The position numbers were made by a program, and so were the translations under genes. DNA of 10,785 bases from CAIOSQ01 sp044359885 (lineage in GTDB: Bacteria; Pseudomonadota; Alphaproteobacteria; CACIAM-22H2): assembly GCA_044359885.1 (NCBI GenBank), contig JBIKLI010000133.1, forward strand, positions 1 through 10,785, written 5' to 3'. The notes under the pieces are model-generated. The model had not been told where the DNA came from and ran no database searches. It saw only the letters and a list, made by a program, of their open reading frames with translations. Shown piece after piece: positions 6,771 through 10,785 of this stretch; within the stretch, counting starts at the first letter, position 1; the number at the start of each line of letters is the position of its first letter.

Positions 6771-8323
6771 CCGGCGGCGCGCCGGGCGCGGCCCAGGACG
6801 AGGTCGTCGCCTTCCTCTCCGAGCCGGCGACCCATGGCGGCGAGCGGCCGGTCCGCATCGACACCCATGGCTCGATCGTCTTCGTCGCCGGCGATCGGGT
6901 CCTCAAGCTCAAGCGCGCGGTCGCCTTTTCCTACATGGATTTCTCGACCGCCGATCGGCGCGGGCGGATGTGTCGCGCCGAGCTGGCGACCAACCGGCGG
7001 ATCGCGCCGGGTCTCTATCTGCGCGTCCTGGCGGTGACGCGTCGCGGCGACGGGCTGGCGCTGGTTCCCGACGGCGCCGTGCCCGATGGTGCGGCGCTCG
7101 ACTGGCTGGTCGAAATGCGCCGCTTCCCGCCCGGGGCCGAATTCGACGCGCTGGCGGCACGCGGCGCGCTCGACCTCGATCTGGTCCGGCGGCTGGCCCG
7201 GCGCGTCGCCCTGTTCCATGCCGCCCAGCCGCCGGTCGCCGGTCATGGCGGTGCCGCCGGGCTGGCGGCCGTGATCGCGGAGAACCGGCGCGAATTCGCC
7301 CGCGAGGCGGCGATCCTCGACCCGGTCTTGGGTGCGTCCGTCGATGCGGCCTGCGTCGCCGCCCATGCGCGGCTTGCATCGCTGCTCGACCGGCGCGCCG
7401 CGTCCGGGCGGGTCCGCCACTGCCATGGCGACCTTCACCTCGGCAATGTCTGCCTGTTCGCGGGCGAGCCGGTGCCCTTCGATGCGATCGAGTTCAACCC
7501 GGCCATCGCCAACATCGACACGCTGTTCGACCTTGCCTTCCTGCTGATGGATCTCGAACTCGGCGCCTCGCGCGCCCATGCCAGCGCCGCCTTCAACGCG
7601 TATCTCGAGAGCTTTCCCGAGACCGACGGTCTGGCCGCCCTGCCGCTGATGCTGGCGCTGCGTGCCGGGATTCGCGCCCATACCCGGGCCGCCGCTTCCG
7701 CCAACCAGCGCGACGCCGGGCGTCGTGCCGCCCTGGCAGCGGATGCGCGCCGCCATCTCGAGGCGGCGCCCATGTTTCTCGCGCCGCCGGCGCCGCGCCT
7801 GGTCGCGGTGGGCGGCGTGTCGGGAACGGGCAAATCGACGCTGGCGCGCGGCCTCGCCCCGGATCTGGATGCCACCCCCGGCGCCGTGATCCTGCGCAGC
7901 GACGTGCTGCGCAAGGAATTGGCCGGGGTGGCACCGACGGCGCCCCTCGGCGCCGCGCACTACACCCCGGAGGCCTCGGTGCGGGTCTATGCGACGCTGA
8001 TGTCCCGCGCGGCCGAGATCCTCGCCGCCGGGCGCGGCGTCGTCCTGGATGCCGTGTTCCGGCGCCCGGAAGAGCGCGCCGCCGCCGCCGCCGTCGCCGC
8101 CGCGGCCGGGTGCCGCTTCGATGGCCTGTGGCTGGAGGCTGCGCGCGGCGTCGCGGCCGAGCGGATCGCGTCGCGTCGCGACGACGCCTCCGACGCGACG
8201 ATCGCCGTGCTCGATCGCCAGCTCGCCCAGGATCCCGGGCCGGTCGACGGCTGGCGGACAGTCGATGCCCGCGGCGAGCCGTCGCAGGTGCTGGCGCGCG
8301 CCCGCGTCGCCATGCCACGATGA
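6767..8323 (+). CDS. Fused phosphotransferase-like (APH) and P-loop kinase-like ATPase, COG2187/COG0645 type
   Basis: A 518-residue, apparently cytoplasmic protein in two parts. The N-terminal half (about 1-335) has the choline/aminoglycoside phosphotransferase fold: HCHGDLHLGNVCL, with the catalytic-loop pattern HGDxHxxN at 220-227, followed by FDAIEFN (238-244), which supplies the metal-binding acidic position; VLKLKRAVAFSYMDF (45-59) probably carries the nucleotide-contacting lysine. The C-terminal half (about 342-518) is a separate P-loop domain with Walker A GVSGTGKS (350-357), LRSDVLRKEL (376-385) and VVLDAVF (425-431), like small-molecule or zeta-toxin-type kinases. The same two-part architecture is known, without a firm substrate, in many proteobacteria. 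The ATG at 6767 overlaps the transporter stop. The substrate is unknown; antibiotic resistance should not be assumed. An alanine-coding GCC run (about 8079-8106) is low-complexity but in frame. Confidence 0.9.
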   Translation: MTGGAPGAAQDEVVAFLSEPATHGGERPVRIDTHGSIVFVAGDRVLKLKRAVAFSYMDFSTADRRGRMCRAELATNRRIAPGLYLRVLAVTRRGDGLALVPDGAVPDGAALDWLVEMRRFPPGAEFDALAARGALDLDLVRRLARRVALFHAAQPPVAGHGGAAGLAAVIAENRREFAREAAILDPVLGASVDAACVAAHARLASLLDRRAASGRVRHCHGDLHLGNVCLFAGEPVPFDAIEFNPAIANIDTLFDLAFLLMDLELGASRAHASAAFNAYLESFPETDGLAALPLMLALRAGIRAHTRAAASANQRDAGRRAALAADARRHLEAAPMFLAPPAPRLVAVGGVSGTGKSTLARGLAPDLDATPGAVILRSDVLRKELAGVAPTAPLGAAHYTPEASVRVYATLMSRAAEILAAGRGVVLDAVFRRPEERAAAAAVAAAAGCRFDGLWLEAARGVAAERIASRRDDASDATIAVLDRQLAQDPGPVDGWRTVDARGEPSQVLARARVAMPR

Positions 8324-8334
8324 CGCATCAACGC

Positions 8335-8385
8335 CCGGGACGGTCTTTCCCGGCTTCCGCGATGTGCGGAGCGCCGGACCGGGAA
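8335..8385 (+). promoter_or_regulatory. Structured leader with two mutually exclusive stems ahead of usp
   Basis: CCGGGA (8335-8340) can pair with TCCCGG (8348-8353) around a 7-base loop. Alternatively TTCCCGG (8347-8353) can pair with CCGGGAA (8379-8385), enclosing a small inner stem TCCGC/GCGGA (8356-8360 with 8366-8370). The second fold covers the 5' edge of the usp ribosome site. No T-run follows the first stem. Whether this regulates anything is conjecture; chance pairing is likely in such G+C-rich DNA. Confidence 0.3.
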
Positions 8386-8390
8386 GGGAG
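8384..8390 (+). promoter_or_regulatory. Ribosome binding site of the universal stress protein gene
   Basis: AAGGGAG, a strong Shine-Dalgarno match, lies 6 bases before the ATG at 8397. It fixes that start against longer in-frame extensions into the preceding gene. Confidence 0.7.
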
Positions 8391-8396
8391 AAGCCG

Positions 8397-9260
8397 ATGC
8401 AGTTCAAATCGATCCTCGCGCCGATCGGCGGCACCGACAGCGACCTCGCCAACCTGACCCTGGCGGCCCGGATCGCGCGACGCTTCTCTGCCCATATCGA
8501 CGTCTTCCACGCCAAGGCCGATCCGCGCGAGACGATGCCTTATCTGGGCGAGGGCGCCTCGCCGGCGCTGATCGACCAGGTGATGGTCAGCGCCGAGCGA
8601 GATTCCGAGACCCGGGCGGCCCGGGCGAAGGCCAATTTCGAGGCCTGGCAGGCCGAAGCGGGTCTCTCCCTGGCCCCGACCCCCGGCGTGGTCGACATGC
8701 CGTCCTGCGCGCTCCGGATGGAATCGGGGGCGGAGGACAAGTGGATCGCACGGCTGGGCCGGCTCTCCGACATGACGATCGTCGCCGAACCGGGCGAGGG
8801 CGGCAGCGTCGCCGCGATGCTCGCCTTCGAGGCGGCCCTGCTCGACACCGGCCGGCCGGTCATGATGGCCCCGATCGGCTACAAGACCAACGACAGCGGC
8901 TCGGTGGTCGTCGCCTGGAACGGCAGCGCCGAATCTTCCCGCGCGGTCCAGGCCGGCCTGCCTTTCCTGCAGCAGGCCAAGAGCGTCCATGTCGTCGCGG
9001 TCGAGGAGTCGGCCAACACGCCCGACGCCGACGCGGTCGTGCGCTACCTCGCCTGGCACCGGATCGGCGCCAAGGTGCGGCTCGCGTCCGGCAAGGGGCG
9101 GCCGGCGGCCCAGGCGATCGTCGCCGAGTGCGAGGCCGTGGATGCGGCCCTGCTGGTGATGGGCGGCTACACCCACAACCGGCTTCGCCAGATGATCTTC
9201 GGCGGCGTGACCGCGCATGTGATCCGCCACGCCACCATCCCCGTCCTGATGGCCCATTGA
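8397..9260 (+). CDS. Universal stress protein, tandem two-domain UspA family
   Basis: A 287-residue cytoplasmic protein with two Usp folds in tandem. The first begins MQFKSILAPIGGTDSD and runs to about 160 (GRPVMMAPIG). It lacks a recognisable C-terminal nucleotide loop: the equivalent stretch reads MTIVAEPGEGGSVAA. The second begins at SGSVVVAWNGSAESSRAV (about 166) and ends with ALLVMGGYTHNRLRQMIFGG and VTAHVIRHATIPVLM. That is the ATP-loop region, with Thr where many ATP-binding Usps have the second Gly (GxxGH), though this variant is not rare. Family members are induced by starvation and stress, and some bind ATP; no partner can be read here. Seventy-three bases of structured sequence separate it from the upstream gene, so it may have its own promoter, but I see no clear one. 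The small protein and reductase follow at once. Confidence 0.93.
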   Translation: MQFKSILAPIGGTDSDLANLTLAARIARRFSAHIDVFHAKADPRETMPYLGEGASPALIDQVMVSAERDSETRAARAKANFEAWQAEAGLSLAPTPGVVDMPSCALRMESGAEDKWIARLGRLSDMTIVAEPGEGGSVAAMLAFEAALLDTGRPVMMAPIGYKTNDSGSVVVAWNGSAESSRAVQAGLPFLQQAKSVHVVAVEESANTPDADAVVRYLAWHRIGAKVRLASGKGRPAAQAIVAECEAVDAALLVMGGYTHNRLRQMIFGGVTAHVIRHATIPVLMAH

Positions 9261-9264
9261 GGAA
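9259..9264 (+). promoter_or_regulatory. Ribosome binding site overlapping the usp stop
   Basis: GAGGAA starts inside the TGA stop of usp and lies 4 bases before the ATG at 9269. It supports that start and points to translational coupling of the small protein with usp. Confidence 0.55.
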
Positions 9265-9268
9265 CGCG

Positions 9269-9634
9269 ATGTCCGTCCTGCAGAGCATCCGGTTGGAACT
9301 GGCCCGCACGCCGTCGGATCCCGACGGCGACGGCGAATGCGGCTACGAGTTCATCGCGCCGCTGGACGAGCACGGCCGTCTCGACGCCGCGGCCTGGCGG
9401 GCCAACCGGGCAAGATGCTCGGTGCGTCGGTTCTGGCGCGGCGAGGCGGACGAGACCGGCGAGCTTCTCCACACCCGCGGCGGCAAATGGGTGTTTTCCT
9501 ACGCCCGGGGTACCGAGGACGACGAGCCGATCTTCCGCTTCGACCGGCACAGCTTCGTTCCGGGCGAGTATGTCTCGATCACCGAGCATGACGGCGTCAC
9601 GCGCCCGTTCCGGGTCGTCTCGGTGACGGGCTGA
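9269..9634 (+). CDS. Conserved protein of unknown function, about 120 residues
   Basis: A 121-residue soluble protein with no signal peptide or membrane segment. It is rich in aromatic and charged residues. Distinct stretches are RLELARTPSDPDGDGECGYE (8-27), FIAPLDEHGRLDAAAWR (28-44), CSVRRFWRGEADETGELLH (50-68), GGKWVFSY (71-78) and DDEPIFRFDRHSFVPGEYVS (84-103), then HDGVTRPFRVVSV. The overall pattern matches hypothetical proteins I recall in alphaproteobacteria, with the W/H/GEYVS positions conserved, but I know of no assigned function and no catalytic motif. Predicted content is mostly beta strand. The gene starts 8 bases after the usp stop and ends 11 bases before the reductase start, so it belongs to one transcript with them. 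That placement suggests a stress-related or redox-accessory role, as inference only. Confidence 0.85.
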   Translation: MSVLQSIRLELARTPSDPDGDGECGYEFIAPLDEHGRLDAAAWRANRARCSVRRFWRGEADETGELLHTRGGKWVFSYARGTEDDEPIFRFDRHSFVPGEYVSITEHDGVTRPFRVVSVTG

Positions 9635-9645
9635 CGCGCCGGACG

Positions 9646-10404
9646 ATGGCCGCCGCGCCCGACGCCGCCCGCCCGCCGCGGCGGATGGTCCTGACCGGTG
9701 CGTCGCGAGGCATCGGCCATGCCACCGTCAAGCGCTTCATGCGCGAGGGCTGGGAGGTCGTCACGGTCAGCCGCGACGCCCCGCCGCCCGAATGCGGGCG
9801 CGACCCGCGCTGGAGCCTGCATGTCACCGCCGACCTGTCGCTGGCCGCCGATCGCGACCGGCTGGTGGCCGAGATCGACGCGCGGCTGGCCGGCGCGCCG
9901 CTCCATGCCCTGGTCAACAACGCGGGGGTCAGCCCCAAGACCGGCTACAAGGAACGGCTGGGGGTGCTGCATGGCCCGCTCGACGACTGGCGCAGCGTCT
10001 TCGAGCTGAATTTCTACGCGCCGATCGCGCTGGCCCGCGGCTTCGCCGCGGCCCTGGCCAAGGGAAAGGGCGCGATCGTCAACGTGACCTCGATCGCCGG
10101 CCATGCCATCCATCCCTTCGCCGGATCGGCCTACTCGACCTCCAAGGCGGCGCTGTCGGCGTTGACGCGCGAGATGGCGGGGGAACTCGCGCCGCTCGGG
10201 ATCCGCGTCAATGCCGTGGCCCCGGGCGAGATCGAGACCGAGATGATCTCGGCCGACTACGAGCCGCTGATCGCCCGCATCCCCATGCATCGCATGGGCA
10301 CGACCGACGAGGTCGCCGGTGTGATTTACCGGCTCTGCGACATCGATTTCGGCTACGTCACCGGCAGCGAGATCTTCGTCACCGGCGGCCAGCATCTCTA
10401 CTGA
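9646..10404 (+). CDS. Short-chain dehydrogenase/reductase (SDR), NAD(P)-dependent
   Basis: A 252-residue classical SDR, normally a cytoplasmic oxidoreductase acting on alcohol or keto groups. The Rossmann motif TGASRGIG is at 17-24, NNAG at 91-94, the structural Asn122 in FELNF, and the catalytic Ser149 (NVTSIAG), Tyr163 and Lys167 (SAYSTSK). The segment NAVAPGEIETEM (189-200) and the ending SEIFVTGGQHLY are typical. Arg43 just after beta-2 (VTVSRDA) suggests NADPH may be accepted, but this is weak evidence. The substrate cannot be deduced; similarity to FabG-type enzymes is only at fold level. The start at 9646 gives a normal N-terminus, although its ribosome site is poor. It is the last gene of the usp cluster and converges with the regulator fragment to the right. 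Confidence 0.93.
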   Translation: MAAAPDAARPPRRMVLTGASRGIGHATVKRFMREGWEVVTVSRDAPPPECGRDPRWSLHVTADLSLAADRDRLVAEIDARLAGAPLHALVNNAGVSPKTGYKERLGVLHGPLDDWRSVFELNFYAPIALARGFAAALAKGKGAIVNVTSIAGHAIHPFAGSAYSTSKAALSALTREMAGELAPLGIRVNAVAPGEIETEMISADYEPLIARIPMHRMGTTDEVAGVIYRLCDIDFGYVTGSEIFVTGGQHLY

Positions 10405-10405
10405 C

Positions 10406-10423
10406 CGGCGGCCCGCGCCGCCG
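10406..10423. terminator. Stem-loop between convergent SDR and regulator genes
   Basis: CGGCGGC (10406-10412) pairs perfectly with GCCGCCG (10417-10423) around a CCGC loop. It fills almost the whole 19-base gap between the two stop codons. There is no T-run on either strand, but the location between convergent genes fits a bidirectional end-of-transcript structure. Confidence 0.35.
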
Positions 10424-10785
10424 TCAGCCGGCCTCCAGCCGCGCCCGGTACCAGGCGATGCGGGCCTCGGTCTGGGCGATGTCCTGGGCCAGCCAGTCGC
10501 CGAGCATGTCGTCGCCGCGCGGATGCTCGGCGCGCAGGTCGCGCAGCCGCGCCAGATCCTGCTCGCTCGCGGCAAGCAGCTGCTCCAGTTGGGCCCGGCG
10601 CTCGGCCGGCGCCAGCGCGTCGAGGAAACGCAGCTTCAGCGCCACGACCAGCCGCGAGAGATCGGTCATCTGCGATCGCACGCGGCTCGTCATCAGGGCG
10701 ATGAACTCCTCCCGGCCGGCCGGGGAGATGGCGAGCACCGTGTCCCCGGTCAGGCTCTGTCCGGGGGCCGCGCGCGGCCCGACCG
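10424..10785 (-). CDS. PadR-like transcriptional regulator, C-terminal part (5' end beyond the window)
   Basis: About 120 residues are visible. The frame stays open from the stop at 10424 to the right edge, so the internal GTG at 10738 need not be the start. The visible part begins VGPRAAPGQSLTGDT and continues VLAISPAGREEFIALM. That is the usual end of a PadR-type winged helix (the wing, then 'L(T/S)xAGRxxF'), followed by a helical region with coiled-coil character (LVVALKLRFLDAL, RRAQLEQLLAASEQDLARLR, TEARIAWYRARLE), like the Vir_act_alpha_C dimerisation domain. The DNA-binding helices would lie outside the window. PadR proteins are repressors that often respond to phenolics or other ligands; nothing here identifies the ligand or operator. 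It may instead be another winged-helix family with a similar tail. Confidence 0.7.
   Translation of the reverse strand, partial: VGPRAAPGQSLTGDTVLAISPAGREEFIALMTSRVRSQMTDLSRLVVALKLRFLDALAPAERRAQLEQLLAASEQDLARLRDLRAEHPRGDDMLGDWLAQDIAQTEARIAWYRARLEAG

Noticed and set aside
6767..7770. Aminoglycoside resistance gene
   Set aside because: The HGDxHxxN motif marks the broad phosphotransferase fold, and the fusion to a P-loop domain matches a housekeeping-type uncharacterised family, not known resistance enzymes.
8077..8106. GCC trinucleotide run in the fused ATPase gene
   Set aside because: It is interrupted and encodes an Ala/Val stretch in frame; it is better explained by codon bias and alanine richness than by a functional microsatellite.
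8320..8457. Small ORF starting ATGA at the end of the fused ATPase gene (45 codons)
   Set aside because: It runs out of frame over the first 60 bases of usp, has no ribosome site and an Arg/Ser-rich tail typical of frame shadows. A leader peptide is conceivable but unsupported.
6692..8515. A 607-codon open frame on the minus strand opposite the fused ATPase
   Set aside because: Antisense shadow with low-complexity Arg/Gly/His/Asp composition and no motif; the plus strand carries clear catalytic signatures over the same bases.
9499..10575. A 358-codon minus-strand open frame opposite the SDR
   Set aside because: It overlaps the SDR and the regulator fragment in other frames and shows no recognisable protein features.
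1..10785. CRISPR array, tRNA, prophage, toxin-antitoxin or other mobile/defence system
   Set aside because: No regularly spaced repeats, tRNA-like fold, integrase, transposase or defence-type domain was seen on either strand. The zeta-toxin-like look of the P-loop domain is only a general kinase similarity.

Overview
The window is very G+C-rich with dense coding on both strands and several 4-base ATGA/GTGA gene overlaps. It reads as chromosomal DNA of an alphaproteobacterium, probably Rhodospirillales-like. That placement is an inference from protein style (the FabI 'VHAIAFSDK' and 'HHVDCGYH' segments, a YiiP-like cation transporter, a two-domain Usp) and from fabI-aroC lying head-to-head with pdxH, an arrangement known in alphaproteobacteria. 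I see no rRNA, tRNA, insertion sequence, integrase or CRISPR array.

Layout. (1) Positions 1-2419, plus strand: the 3' end of a dipeptide/oligopeptide (or nickel) ABC transporter operon, with a truncated DppC/OppC-type permease followed by DppD-like and DppF-like ATPases, each joined by an ATGA overlap. (2) 2483-4956, minus strand: a likely operon of fabI (enoyl-ACP reductase), aroC (chorismate synthase) and a small two-span membrane protein of unknown function; a sigma-70-like promoter can be read upstream of fabI. (3) 4957-5235: a 279-base divergent intergenic region holding that promoter and a strong REP-like inverted repeat. (4) 5236-8323, plus strand: pdxH, a YiiP/FieF-type cation efflux protein, and a fused phosphotransferase-like/P-loop kinase-like protein, linked by 4-base overlaps. 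(5) 8397-10404, plus strand: a two-domain universal stress protein, a conserved small protein of unknown function and a short-chain dehydrogenase/reductase, closely spaced after a 73-base structured gap. (6) 10424 to the right edge, minus strand: the C-terminal part of a PadR-like regulator, convergent with the reductase.

How they work together. The first block is a solute importer. The fabI-aroC-pdxH neighbourhood is core metabolism (fatty acid elongation, the last step to chorismate, PLP supply). The usp-unknown-SDR block looks like an accessory stress or redox cluster. Most of the window is ordinary housekeeping sequence. I found no clear new defence or mobile system. The items most worth a second look are the fused ATPase, the two uncharacterised proteins, the intergenic repeat and the possible RNA switch ahead of usp.
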